DNA from: DATGLE01 sp035294325
Lineage (GTDB): Bacteria; Chloroflexota; Ktedonobacteria; Ktedonobacterales; Ktedonobacteraceae
Assembly (NCBI GenBank): GCA_035294325.1
Contig: DATGLE010000267.1
Location: 1 to 28,130 of the forward strand
Direction: 5' to 3'
DNA: 28,130 nucleotides
Shown: positions 13,907 to 22,514 of the stretch, piece by piece
Position numbering within the stretch: position 1 is the stretch's first letter
Layout: each line of letters starts with the position of its first letter
Notes under the pieces: model-generated
What the model saw: only the letters and a program-made list of their open reading frames with translations
What the model was told of the DNA's origin: nothing
Databases searched by the model: none
Position numbers and translations under genes: made by a program

Positions 13907-14608
13907 CTATTCCTTCCCCTGTCGCTGTTCGCCGGCATGCATATGGGGCCGCGTCCAGTGCAGATCGATATGACTGGGGAAAATGTAAACTACCGGTATT
14001 AGCGCGAAGCAGATCAGGCCGGCGATGGGGGTGATAAATGAGCAGATAATGGCTATGAGGCTGATAACGGGTGCAAACAGAACTCTATTGGCGGCGGCTC
14101 GCACCATATGCCGATCAACACCAGGACCAGCAATCAGCGGAGTGCGCATCGCGTACCACCAGTGGAAATAGATCACAGCCCCAATCGCCATGATATGAGC
14201 GCCATAAAAGATAACAGCGGAGCGGTGGTTGTCATATTCCACCAGGAAAGACGTTGTGAAAGGGATAAAAGAGATAAGGAGCAGGATCAGAATATTGATC
14301 CAGAGCAGGCTGCGATTAGCGCGCCTGATGTACTGGAATTGCGCATGCAGGCCAACCCAGTAGACGCCCAGCAGCGCAAAGCTCAGAGCGTATACGAATA
14401 AGCCAACCGCCTGTTTCTGAAATAGTACTGCCACCGGATCTCCGCCCGCCACCTCCGTCGCCGTTGGCACGGCGATACCGAACACCAGCAAGGTCATTGC
14501 CACAGCGAAAATGCCGTCGGTCAGCGCCTCTATACGGCTGGTGCTCAGACCGAGGGGTATATTAGCAGGTCCTGCTGGTTCGTGGGATGTTTCCTCGCGC
14601 TGGCTCAT
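13907..14608 (-). CDS. TMEM175-family (DUF1211) predicted potassium channel
   Basis: 233-residue integral membrane protein. The family signature is at about residues 25-45: RIEALTDGIFAVAMTLLVFGI corresponds to the R-x3-FSDG-x2-A-x3-T motif, with LTDG in place of FSDG. About six hydrophobic segments follow, as in bacterial TMEM175 proteins, which form potassium-permeable channels in the cell membrane. A polar, proline-rich N-terminal tail precedes the first helix and a basic tail ends it. The start at 14608 is 11 bp after the stop of the epimerase gene and lacks a strong ribosome binding site, so translation may be coupled to it. Channel activity is inferred from the family only. Confidence 0.85.
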   Translation of the reverse strand: MSQREETSHEPAGPANIPLGLSTSRIEALTDGIFAVAMTLLVFGIAVPTATEVAGGDPVAVLFQKQAVGLFVYALSFALLGVYWVGLHAQFQYIRRANRSLLWINILILLLISFIPFTTSFLVEYDNHRSAVIFYGAHIMAIGAVIYFHWWYAMRTPLIAGPGVDRHMVRAAANRVLFAPVISLIAIICSFITPIAGLICFALIPVVYIFPSHIDLHWTRPHMHAGEQRQGKE

Positions 14609-14619
14609 TGATTATTTTC

Positions 14620-15045
14620 TTAACCCGTATTATTCTCATCAGGTTTTTCGAGCAACTCCAGAAGCACACCATTGGCGCCCCTGGGATGGATAAAGATGGC
14701 GCGTCCCTCGGCAGCGACGCGCGGCTGCTTATCCAGGACCGGCGCGCCCTTCTCCTGCATCTCGCGTAACGCGGCGTCGATATCATCAACTTCGAGGCAG
14801 AGATGGTGCAGCCCCTCCCCATGCTTCTCCAGAAACTTCGCCAGGCTCGAAGCGGATGCCGTTGGCTCGATCAGCTCGATCTCGCTTCCACCCGGCCCGC
14901 CCAGGGGCAGGAAGGCGATGCGTATTTGCTCGCTGGGCACCTCTTTTATCTCGCCGGGGACCAGCCCCAGCGTATCGCGGTAAAAACTCAAAGCCTGTTC
15001 AATATTACGAACAATAATGGCGATATGATCGATTCGTTCGGGCAT
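14620..15045 (-). CDS. mce: Methylmalonyl-CoA epimerase
   Basis: 141-residue glyoxalase-fold protein that interconverts (S)- and (R)-methylmalonyl-CoA, linking propionyl-CoA carboxylase to methylmalonyl-CoA mutase. The likely start is the ATG at 15045, with AGAGGAG about 8 bases upstream; an earlier in-frame ATG at 15078 lacks such a site. RIDHIAIIVRNIEQALSFY opens the fold. Metal ligands of the vicinal-oxygen-chelate family are visible as the His of IDHIAI, the Glu of SEIELIEP, the His of LHHLCLEV and the Glu of VLLELLEK. It lies 41 bp after the DUF402 gene and 11 bp before the TMEM175-like gene, forming a minus-strand operon, and close to pccB. Confidence 0.92.
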   Translation of the reverse strand: MPERIDHIAIIVRNIEQALSFYRDTLGLVPGEIKEVPSEQIRIAFLPLGGPGGSEIELIEPTASASSLAKFLEKHGEGLHHLCLEVDDIDAALREMQEKGAPVLDKQPRVAAEGRAIFIHPRGANGVLLELLEKPDENNTG

Positions 15046-15086
15046 AACAGGCTCCTCTGGTCGATGACCGGCAATCATGGCGACGA

Positions 15087-15644
15087 CTATTTCCCGCAGC
15101 GCTCTAGATGAAACTCCGTCTGGCTGAGCCGGTGCGGAACGACGGTGAACAATCCCACACTGCGTTGAATAGAACTCGTCAGCGTGCGCAGCGCCATAAG
15201 CGCGCCGATGCGCGTCTCTTCACTATAGTGCAGCAGATCCGCCATCTGCTCGAATTCTGCCTGGGTCAGCACCTCATAGCTCAGATCTGGCTTCACCAGA
15301 ACGGTCAACTCCAGGTTTACATAAGACAGATGATCTGGTGCGATGAGCGCAGGCTGAATAACGGCTGCGTAGGTATGAACCAGGTTACGCTCATTATAGA
15401 AAGCGCTGAGCATATACCAGCGCTCGGGCCAGAAAAATTGCAGGCAATTATTGCGCAGTGGGCGCGTTCCCGTCGCCCAGTGCATAGGCGTACCTGCTGG
15501 CAGCCACACCTGCACCGCGCCCGCGGCGGCCGCGGACCTTTCCTCGCCGCCAGGCTGTATTTCCTCGCTTAATCTATACCCTCGCCAGGAGCCGCGCAGA
15601 TCTCGATCATAACTGCGACACTCTACCAGAAAGTCTGGTTGCAT
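15087..15644 (-). CDS. DUF402 domain protein
   Basis: 185 residues from the ATG at 15644 (MQPDFLVECRSYDRD), chosen for the AAGGGAGAG ribosome binding site; an upstream ATG at 15725 would overlap the promoter. The central part, ERWYMLSAFYNERNLVHTY, then PDHLSYVNLELTVLVKPDLS with VLTQAEFEQ, follows the DUF402 pattern (aromatic WY, then Asp/Glu-rich strands and an acidic DExE-like end). In characterised DUF402 proteins (FomD, Ntdp) the domain hydrolyses nucleotide-linked phosphates using acidic metal ligands. Several of those acidic positions here are Asn or Ser (YVNLELTV), so activity is uncertain. It is first gene of the minus-strand operon with mce. Confidence 0.7.
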   Translation of the reverse strand: MQPDFLVECRSYDRDLRGSWRGYRLSEEIQPGGEERSAAAAGAVQVWLPAGTPMHWATGTRPLRNNCLQFFWPERWYMLSAFYNERNLVHTYAAVIQPALIAPDHLSYVNLELTVLVKPDLSYEVLTQAEFEQMADLLHYSEETRIGALMALRTLTSSIQRSVGLFTVVPHRLSQTEFHLERCGK

Positions 15645-15669
15645 AATGCTCTCCCTTCTGTCAGGCCCC

Positions 15670-15698
15670 ATAGTATGCAAATCTGACGAAATCGTCAA
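15670..15698 (-). promoter_or_regulatory. Promoter for the DUF402-mce-TMEM175 operon
   Basis: On the minus strand TTGACG (15698-15693), a 17-base spacer and TACTAT (15675-15670), about 25 bp upstream of the DUF402 start. The predicted leader is short and contains the ribosome binding site. Confidence 0.6.
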
Positions 15699-15987
15699 GC
15701 GACAAAGGCAAATAGTCCCACTCATTCTTTATCGGCTCGTTGCACACTTTGACATAAGTACTTACGTTGCAGGTTGCAATCAATCTCTCACCCTGGCAGG
15801 TCCCGGGGCAGCGCCATCTTTCTTTACGCACACCTCGCCCCAGGCGCTGAGGAGTCATGGCGCGCCGTCTGGCTTCCCCAAAGCATCACCCTATTTCGCT
15901 TTTGCTTCAGGTGTTGTAGAATGGAGGAGCATCTACCCATCTATTGTGAGCGCGAAGAGGACAGGAAGACTGCGAGACAATTTCCCT
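15699..15987. other. Upstream region of the cyclase gene
   Basis: The large plus-strand frame is open through this stretch, but its translation is low-complexity and unlike any cyclase N-terminus, so I treat it as noncoding. It contains TTGACA (15749-15754) directly followed by the palindrome TAAGTACTTA (15755-15764) and a repeated GTTGCA. No matching -10 is found at usual spacing. No other signal is evident. Confidence 0.4.
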
Positions 15988-18900
15988 ATGCTCTGTCCCA
16001 ATTGTCATACCGTCAATCCACCGAACGCAAAGTTTTGCCTTGAATGTGGCAATCGCCTGCTGATTTGTCCAAACTGTGGCACGGTGAATCTGCCTGTAGC
16101 CAGGTTTTGTATCGAATGTGGCACGCCTTTGCAATCAGCGGGGAGGGGTGCCGCACCGGCAGCCGAATCCGGTGTGATAGTCGAAGCGGTTGCCCCGGAG
16201 TCGCCAGCGCTGCTTCTGCCATCTGAAGAGAGGCGCGTCGTCACGGTCATGTTCGCCGACATTACTGGCTCAACCCCTCTGGCGGACCGCCTGGACCCGG
16301 AGGATATGCGCGCCATCCTGACAGGCTATTTCAACCTCATGGCCGAGCAGATCCGCAAACATGGCGGCACAATCGAAAAATACATCGGCGATGCCGTCAT
16401 GGCTATCTTTGGCGCCCCCATAGCGCACGAGGATGACCCGGATCGCGCCATTCGCGCCGCCCTCGATATGCAGGCCGCCCTCGCCCGGTTTAACGAGCAG
16501 CGCCAGGCCCTCGATCCAGAGGCAAAACGCCTGCAAATGCGCATCGGCATTAATACGGGCGAGGTCGCCATCCCCAGCAACGTCCGGCAGCGCCAGGACT
16601 TTCTGATTACCGGCGATGCCGTCAATATGGCCGCGCGTTTGCAGCAGGTTGCCGCGCCCGATACCATTCTCGTAGGCGAGCGCACTTATCTCTCGACGCG
16701 AGAGGTATTCGAGTTTCGCCCGATTGCTCCGCTGCACATCAAAGGCAAGGCGGAGCCAATCTCCGCCTGCGTCGTGCTCGGCCCGCGCCAGCGCGCGCTC
16801 ACCATCACGCAGCATCCACGCGGCATCCAGGGACGCCCGGTACAGCTCATCGGGCGCTCCCTCGAACTCACCCTGCTGCATGCAAACTACGCGCGCGTTG
16901 TGGCGGAGCGCCGCCCGCATCTCATTACCGTCCTCGGCGCCCCCGGCGTTGGCAAATCGCGCCTGATCCGCGAATTTATCGCCCGCGAACAGGATAAGTG
17001 CAAAAGCGCCTCCGCCGGGAGTAAATCGGCCACGCCCAGGGTATTGCAGGGGCATTGCCCGCCCTATGGCGAGGGTATTACCTACTGGCCGCTCATCGAA
17101 ATCCTGCGTTCGCTGCTGCATGTTCAGACAGATGAGAGCATCGAAGCGCTCCATCAACGCTTCACCGGGTTCGTGAAAGAGACGTTAGCCAGGGCCAGGA
17201 GCACAGAGCCGCCCGAAGAGGTTGCCAGTACCATCATACGCAGCATCGGCCAGGGACTCGGGGGACAGGCCCCCACCCCCGAAAGAGACAGGATCAAATA
17301 CGAGCGCCAGATCACTACCCACTTACAGGGAAATCCGAAGCAGAGCAGTGCGCAGGGAGCGCTGCTGCGCGCGTGGCGCATTCTACTGGAGGCCCTGGCC
17401 GCCGAGGAGCCACTGATTATCATTGTTGATGATCTGCAATGGGCCGACGAGGCCCTGCTCGATCTTCTGGAGTATCTGACCGACCGCATCACCTCGGTCC
17501 CCATTCTCTTCCTCTGCCCGGCCCGCTCGGACTTCTTTGAGCGCAGGCGCGACTGGGGAGGCGGGCGCCGCAACTTCACCACTATCGAGCTAGAGGCGCT
17601 TTCCCAGGAGGAGAGCAGCGAACTGATCGATGCCCTGCTCAATACGAAAGATCTGCCTGATGTGCTGCGCAATACTATCATGGCGAGATCGGAAGGAAAC
17701 CCCTTCTTTGTCGAAGAGATTATACGCATGTTCATCGATCAAGGGCTGCTTGTCTGCGAGGAGGATCATGAGCACACCGGGCAATGCTGGCGCATCGATC
17801 AGCAGCACGAAAGTGTACTGAATGCGCTTAATGCCATTGGCGAACCTCTGGAGGAGACGACGATCAACACATCCTACGTGTTGCCCGTGCCGGTTCCCGA
17901 TACTATTCAGGGCGTCCTGGCGGCGCGCATCGACCTGCTCAACCCTGTAGAGAAACTGGTACTGCAACATGCTGCGATCATTGGCCGCACCTTCTGGCTC
18001 TCGTCGCTGCTCGAACTCGCCTCCGATCTGAATACCGATGTCGTCCTTGAAGCGCTCGTTTCGCTCATCCGGCGCGACTTCATCATTGAGGCGGAGAGGC
18101 AATCGCGCAGCCCCGTCGAACATGATCGTATCTTCAGTTTCAAACATGTGTTGATCCGCGATGTGGCTTACAACAATATTCCGCGCATGCGCCGCACCCA
18201 GGAGCACGCGCGCCTGGCACTCTGGCTGGAAGAGAAGACGGCCAGCAATCGAGAACTTTACGCTGAACTGCTCGCCTATCACTATCAGCAGGCCCTGCTC
18301 ACCTGGTCAGCGGGCCTGGCATTGAACGCGGTTGAGGCGAGCAGCGGGCAGGACTCGGCGACGACGCGCCTGACACGACCAGAACTGCGCCGGCGCGCTA
18401 TCACCTACCTGATTATGGCCGGCGATCAGGCGCTGCACAGCTATTACACGACGCGCGCGCTACAGGCATATAACGACGCCTTCGACCTGATGACCGATAG
18501 CGAGACCGATCTGCGCGCACGTATCAGGCTGCACGAAAAGCTGGGCGACGCGCATTCGCAGCGCGGCAGCCTTGATGAAGCCTGGCAACAATATCGACAG
18601 GCGCTGCGACTGGCAACAGAAGAAGGGCCACTGGTAGAGACGGCCGATTTGCTCTATCTCTACCAGCGTCTCGCAGAACTGGCGATGCGCTGGCTCAGCA
18701 GCTTTGATAGCCAGCCTGATATGCAGGAGATACGGGCCTATATCGATGCCGGCTTACAGCTTCTGGAAGGGCAGCCGCTCAACCGTGACCGTATCGCTTT
18801 TCTCACCTACCAGGCATTCTGGTATATCCGGCAACTGGACGATGCCCCCAATACGCGGAAAGCCGCGCTGGCGCAGCAGGCCCTTGATACCGGGCAGGAG

Positions 18901-19989
18901 GCGCTGCGCCAGGCGGAAGAACTCAATGATCCCGGTACGCTCTCGCTGGCGCTGGATGCGATGGCCTTTATCCAGAGCAAATGCTGCCAGTACCAGCGAG
19001 CGCATGAACTGGTGCATCGCCGCCAGGGCCTGGAGCACCTGCTGACGGAGCGGGAAGAGCTGTTCGATCTCTACTACTCGCTGGGCTATATCCACGAACA
19101 TGTCGCCGATTACGCAGCGGCCCTGATGTGGTTTGGGCGCGCATGGAGCAACGCCCAGGCCATAGACAGTCCGGGCATGATGCTCACCAGCATCGGCGGG
19201 CGTATGCGCGCCTGGCAGCAATGGGATCGCTGGGAGAATGCCCGGCAGGCTGCCCTTGAGATATTACATCTGATCGAGCAATATCACCAGGATGAAAAAC
19301 GGCAGCTCTGGGCGCTTGAGACGCTGGCAACTATAGCCTATCGCACGGGAGATTGCGAGCAGGGCGATCACTATGCGCGTCAGTACAAGCGCCTGATCGA
19401 GCAGCAGGCGAGCGCAGCAGATCAGGCACAGAGCGCGCCGGCAACAAGGATGCACGCCATTCACCTCGCCTGCGGAGATTGGGATCGCGCCGTTGCGGAT
19501 TATAAAGAGAAGCTGCGCGCCAGTGAACCGATGCCTTCGCCAGAGATTCTATCAACGCTGGCGGAGTTGATGGTAACGACAGGCGAAAAACCCGAAATTG
19601 CCAGCGCGATGTGCGAACGCGCGCTAACCCTGGCGGAGGAATCCGGTGCGCGTAAGAGCTTCATGATCGCTCTGCGAGCAAGGGGACGCCTGCACATCGA
19701 ACAGGCCGAATGGAATCTGGCAGAAGACGATCTGCGCCAGGCGCTTAACCGCTGCGAGGCGCTGGATCTCCCCTGGGAAAGAGGCACAACCCTCTATTAC
19801 CTGGGGATACTCTATAAACGTCGCGCCAGTCGCTCATCTGAGGATAACCAGCAGGGCCGCAAGACCGATGTGAGCCGCGCCAGCTACCACTTCGAGCAGG
19901 CGCTTGGCTTTTTCGAGTCATTGAAGGCGCAGCCCGACATAGAAAAAGTTCAGCTCGCACTGATGCAGGACACGATGGCGCGCGTCTAA
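15988..19989 (+). CDS. Zinc-ribbon / class III nucleotide cyclase / AAA ATPase / TPR signalling protein
   Basis: 1333 residues from the ATG at 15988 (MLCPNCHTVNPPNAK). Residues 3-44 form two zinc ribbons, each CxxC-x10-CxxC. A class III cyclase domain spans about 80-260: metal aspartates D91 (VMFADITGST) and D135 (EKYIGDAVMAIFG), purine-contacting K131, and GDAVNMAARLQQ with the transition-state Asn and Arg. An AAA/STAND-type ATPase follows, with Walker A GAPGVGKSRL at about 315 and Walker B IIIVDDLQWAD at about 480. The C-terminal half is helical TPR-like repeats. No membrane segment or DNA-binding domain is seen. It probably makes cAMP in response to a partner sensed by the TPR part. The ribosome binding site is weak (AGGAAG, distant). 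It is alone on its strand here. Length is consistent with multi-domain cyclases of soil bacteria. Confidence 0.88.
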   Translation: MLCPNCHTVNPPNAKFCLECGNRLLICPNCGTVNLPVARFCIECGTPLQSAGRGAAPAAESGVIVEAVAPESPALLLPSEERRVVTVMFADITGSTPLADRLDPEDMRAILTGYFNLMAEQIRKHGGTIEKYIGDAVMAIFGAPIAHEDDPDRAIRAALDMQAALARFNEQRQALDPEAKRLQMRIGINTGEVAIPSNVRQRQDFLITGDAVNMAARLQQVAAPDTILVGERTYLSTREVFEFRPIAPLHIKGKAEPISACVVLGPRQRALTITQHPRGIQGRPVQLIGRSLELTLLHANYARVVAERRPHLITVLGAPGVGKSRLIREFIAREQDKCKSASAGSKSATPRVLQGHCPPYGEGITYWPLIEILRSLLHVQTDESIEALHQRFTGFVKETLARARSTEPPEEVASTIIRSIGQGLGGQAPTPERDRIKYERQITTHLQGNPKQSSAQGALLRAWRILLEALAAEEPLIIIVDDLQWADEALLDLLEYLTDRITSVPILFLCPARSDFFERRRDWGGGRRNFTTIELEALSQEESSELIDALLNTKDLPDVLRNTIMARSEGNPFFVEEIIRMFIDQGLLVCEEDHEHTGQCWRIDQQHESVLNALNAIGEPLEETTINTSYVLPVPVPDTIQGVLAARIDLLNPVEKLVLQHAAIIGRTFWLSSLLELASDLNTDVVLEALVSLIRRDFIIEAERQSRSPVEHDRIFSFKHVLIRDVAYNNIPRMRRTQEHARLALWLEEKTASNRELYAELLAYHYQQALLTWSAGLALNAVEASSGQDSATTRLTRPELRRRAITYLIMAGDQALHSYYTTRALQAYNDAFDLMTDSETDLRARIRLHEKLGDAHSQRGSLDEAWQQYRQALRLATEEGPLVETADLLYLYQRLAELAMRWLSSFDSQPDMQEIRAYIDAGLQLLEGQPLNRDRIAFLTYQAFWYIRQLDDAPNTRKAALAQQALDTGQEALRQAEELNDPGTLSLALDAMAFIQSKCCQYQRAHELVHRRQGLEHLLTEREELFDLYYSLGYIHEHVADYAAALMWFGRAWSNAQAIDSPGMMLTSIGGRMRAWQQWDRWENARQAALEILHLIEQYHQDEKRQLWALETLATIAYRTGDCEQGDHYARQYKRLIEQQASAADQAQSAPATRMHAIHLACGDWDRAVADYKEKLRASEPMPSPEILSTLAELMVTTGEKPEIASAMCERALTLAEESGARKSFMIALRARGRLHIEQAEWNLAEDDLRQALNRCEALDLPWERGTTLYYLGILYKRRASRSSEDNQQGRKTDVSRASYHFEQALGFFESLKAQPDIEKVQLALMQDTMARV

Positions 19990-20050
19990 AATACCATCAG
20001 CCGTTCGGCCCCGCACCGCCTCATCACGAGGCCGCGCGGCTGGCAAGCGC

Positions 20051-20953
20051 TTAATATGACCGTACCCGCGCATCTTTCGCTTGCGCGTCTATCTCATCGA
20101 CAAAATCTTGCAATAGCTTGTTCAGTGGCATACTTCTCTTCAAGCAGACCAGCGCACTTTCTCGATAGCCAGGGGGAAGATCCTCGACCTCCACCTCAAC
20201 CAGTTTGCCTGCATGCAGCTCTTCGGCTACGATGGCGCGCGTGAGAAAAGCGGCCCCGAGATCGTGCAGGAGCATGTAACGGATGGTCTCGATAGGTAAA
20301 GCAGTCATGGGACCGGCCTGCTCACTGATGCGCGCTATAAAGTCGCGCGCCGAAGGCCCCCAGTGCACAATGAGCAGGTGCCCGCGCGCTTTCTTGACCT
20401 GCTCCAGGGTGACTTTGCCCTGCCTGGCTAGCCCGCTGTTCGCCGGAACCACCAGCACCAGCGGCTCGCGAAAGTGCAGCAGTTCGGCAAGGTCGGGATT
20501 ATAACAGGGCCAGCTCACCAGCCCCAGCCTGACACGGCCATCGTAGAGCATCTCGATCACCTCTTCGCTGTGGCCGGTGCGTACAAAAAAGTCCACCTGT
20601 GGATGTGTATCGTGAAACTCCAGAATGGACTCGGCCAGAAAGCCACTCGCCAGCGATGGCAAGGTTCCTACGGTAATGCGCCCACGCTGACCCTCCTCGC
20701 TCAGACGCGCGGCCTCGATCCCTTCGCTTACTATCTCCAGTGCTCGCCGTGCGTAGCTCAAAAAGCTCTCGCCTCGCTCGGTAAGGTCCAGCCTGCGTCC
20801 TCCTCGCACAAAAAGCGGCCCCCCGACCTCCGCTTCAAGGTTTTGAATACGCGCGCTGATCGTTGGCTGGGTGATATTCAATTGCCGCGCAGCCCGGCTG
20901 AAGCTCCCTTCGCGTACAATCCGCTCAAAAGCCTGTAATTGATCGATATCCAT
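20051..20953 (-). CDS. LysR-family transcriptional regulator
   Basis: 300 residues, standard length. The winged helix-turn-helix is at residues 1-60: MDIDQLQAFERIVREGSFSR, AARQLNITQPTISARIQNLE, GGPLFVRGGRRLDLTERGE. The effector domain starts at about 90 with RITVGTLPSLASGFL. The gene is divergent from the MFS transporter at 21142, the classic arrangement in which a LysR protein controls the divergent gene and itself. Direct repeats of ATTATAG in the shared region (20968-20974 and 20990-20996) are candidate binding sites. The effector is unknown. It is convergent with the cyclase gene, 61 bp away, where GCCTC/GAGGC can form only a small hairpin. Confidence 0.93.
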   Translation of the reverse strand: MDIDQLQAFERIVREGSFSRAARQLNITQPTISARIQNLEAEVGGPLFVRGGRRLDLTERGESFLSYARRALEIVSEGIEAARLSEEGQRGRITVGTLPSLASGFLAESILEFHDTHPQVDFFVRTGHSEEVIEMLYDGRVRLGLVSWPCYNPDLAELLHFREPLVLVVPANSGLARQGKVTLEQVKKARGHLLIVHWGPSARDFIARISEQAGPMTALPIETIRYMLLHDLGAAFLTRAIVAEELHAGKLVEVEVEDLPPGYRESALVCLKRSMPLNKLLQDFVDEIDAQAKDARVRSY

Positions 20954-20967
20954 AGCGCCTCCGCCAT

Positions 20968-20996
20968 ATTATAGAGAATTTCGATAGTAATTATAG
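20968..20996. promoter_or_regulatory. lysR promoter region with ATTATAG direct repeat
   Basis: ATTATAG occurs at 20968-20974 and 20990-20996, 22 bp apart (about two helical turns). The first copy overlaps a TATAAT -10 of the lysR gene on the minus strand (20973-20968), so a protein bound there would repress lysR. Confidence 0.45.
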
Positions 20997-21007
20997 CCAT
21001 TATCGTC

Positions 21008-21036
21008 TTGATCTATATTACCATGCCAGGTAGACT
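21008..21036 (+). promoter_or_regulatory. Candidate promoter of the MFS transporter gene
   Basis: TTGATC (21008-21013), 17-base spacer, TAGACT (21031-21036); each box matches consensus at four of six positions. It lies next to the ATTATAG repeats, so activation by the divergent LysR protein is plausible. Confidence 0.4.
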
Positions 21037-21141
21037 CATGAATAGATTAGTGAACGCGACGCGCATGCTTTTGTGCGCCTGCGGTGAGTCGTCAACAGGA
21101 CCTGCACATGGCGCTAGCAATTCTTCTGACAAGGAACCATT

Positions 21142-22440
21142 ATGAATTTTTTTAAAACGCTGCGTTTGCCGCAGATCGCCTTACTCTGGACAGGCCAGGT
21201 TCTCTCTGCCATCGGCGACTATTTCTACACCATCGCAGTAATATGGATCGCGGTCAAGACTTCGGGTAGTGATGCTGGCTTTGTCGCGGGAGCAGAGGCC
21301 ATGGCGGGCATTGTTTTTGGCCTGCCTGGCGGCATCTATGCGGACCGCTGGAACCGGCGAACGACGATGGTGATTGTGGACCTGGCGCGGGCCGCGACTG
21401 TAGCGCTGCTGCCGATCCTGGCTCTGACCGGTCTGCTGCGCTTCTGGCACCTGGTAGTGGTCGCTGTAATCATAGGCAGTCTGGGAGCGCTGTTCGATCC
21501 CGCACTACAAGCCAGCCTGCCGGCTTTGACCGGCGATGCCCACATGCTGCAAGCCACAAATGGACTGATGGATATTACGCGCCGCCTGGCGCGAACGATA
21601 GGACCCGGCATGGCCGGCCTGTTGATCGTCTTTCTCCCCCTGGCTCACTTCTTCACGCTCGATGCCGTAAGCTTCGCCATTTCGGCTCTCTCCATCCTCG
21701 CCCTCGGCAGTCGTTTCGCCTGGAAACCGGTACGCGCAGAGGAGCACGAGCAAAAACTGGGGATCAAAGGACTGGTACAGGATGCCGCTACAGGCATTCG
21801 CCTGGTCGGTGCGCACAGGCCGCTGCGCTGGTCGCTGCTCGCCGTGGGGCTGAGCAGTTTTGTCTGGAGCATCGCCTTCGTGGTAGGCGTGCCACTGCTG
21901 GTTGCTCACGGCCTGGGCAACAGCGTCGGCGCGTATGGCCTGATCGTCGCAGCCTATGGCCTGGGCAACGTCCTGAGCAATCTTGTCGTGGGAAGCCTGC
22001 ATATCAAGCGCCGCATGCTCTCGCTCTTCCTGGGCAAAGGTGTGCTCGGGCTGGGCTTTTTGCTGCTGGCGTTCTCGACATCCGTGCCCGTAGCTATTTT
22101 TGCTAGCGCTCTGGCTGCCACTGGCGGACCAATGGGCGATATCATGATCCTGATGATGATACAAACCGACCTCCCTTCGAATCAGATCGGCAAAGCGTAC
22201 AGCCTGAGCATGATGCTGTCAGACGCAGGCGGTTCGCTCGGCTATCTGCTGGCCGTGCCGCTGCTCGGCCTCATCAATGTGCGACTGGGGATTGCGTTCA
22301 GCGCTCTGCTCCTGCTGGCGGTAAGCGCGGCTGGCCTGCTGCGTTTCGGCCTGCGCGAACCAGTAGTAAGATTAAAGCGGGAGGTCCAGGAGGGCAGTCG
22401 CCCTCCTGGCGGGGCGCGGGGTGTCTCCGAAAAATTTTAA
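21142..22440 (+). CDS. Major facilitator superfamily transporter
   Basis: 432-residue integral membrane transporter with about 11-12 hydrophobic segments. The N-terminus (LPQIALLWTGQVLSAIGDYF) and the loop GIYADRWNRRTTMVIVD after the second segment follow the MFS pattern of the EntS/drug-efflux-like group (MFS_3), so export of a small molecule or drug is likely. AAGGA precedes the ATG at 21142. The last about 20 residues (after LREPVVRLKRE) are encoded by a GC-rich hairpin repeat (22386-22429) and look like an acquired tail. Divergent from a LysR regulator, which probably controls it. Substrate unknown. Confidence 0.88.
   Translation: MNFFKTLRLPQIALLWTGQVLSAIGDYFYTIAVIWIAVKTSGSDAGFVAGAEAMAGIVFGLPGGIYADRWNRRTTMVIVDLARAATVALLPILALTGLLRFWHLVVVAVIIGSLGALFDPALQASLPALTGDAHMLQATNGLMDITRRLARTIGPGMAGLLIVFLPLAHFFTLDAVSFAISALSILALGSRFAWKPVRAEEHEQKLGIKGLVQDAATGIRLVGAHRPLRWSLLAVGLSSFVWSIAFVVGVPLLVAHGLGNSVGAYGLIVAAYGLGNVLSNLVVGSLHIKRRMLSLFLGKGVLGLGFLLLAFSTSVPVAIFASALAATGGPMGDIMILMMIQTDLPSNQIGKAYSLSMMLSDAGGSLGYLLAVPLLGLINVRLGIAFSALLLLAVSAAGLLRFGLREPVVRLKREVQEGSRPPGGARGVSEKF
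22386..22429. repeat. GC-rich hairpin repeat inside the transporter 3' end
   Basis: CCAGGAGGGC-AGTC-GCCCTCCTGG (22386-22409) is a perfect 10-bp hairpin followed by CGGGGCGCGGGGTGTCTCCG. The second part matches the intergenic sequence at about 8370-8390. It is translated as the C-terminal tail of the transporter. The A/T-rich run after it may help termination. Confidence 0.5.
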
Positions 22441-22514
22441 TAATTTAACCGGACTTGATAATAGCAAGTCTGTAAGCTGCTGACATACTGCTGTCACAAC
22501 GAGTGGATATACTC

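Noticed and set aside
15646..15987. N-terminal extension of the cyclase protein by 114 residues
   Set aside because: The extension has no domain or signal features, and a normal zinc-ribbon start (MLCPNC) occurs at 15988; the upstream part overlaps the promoter of the divergent DUF402 operon.
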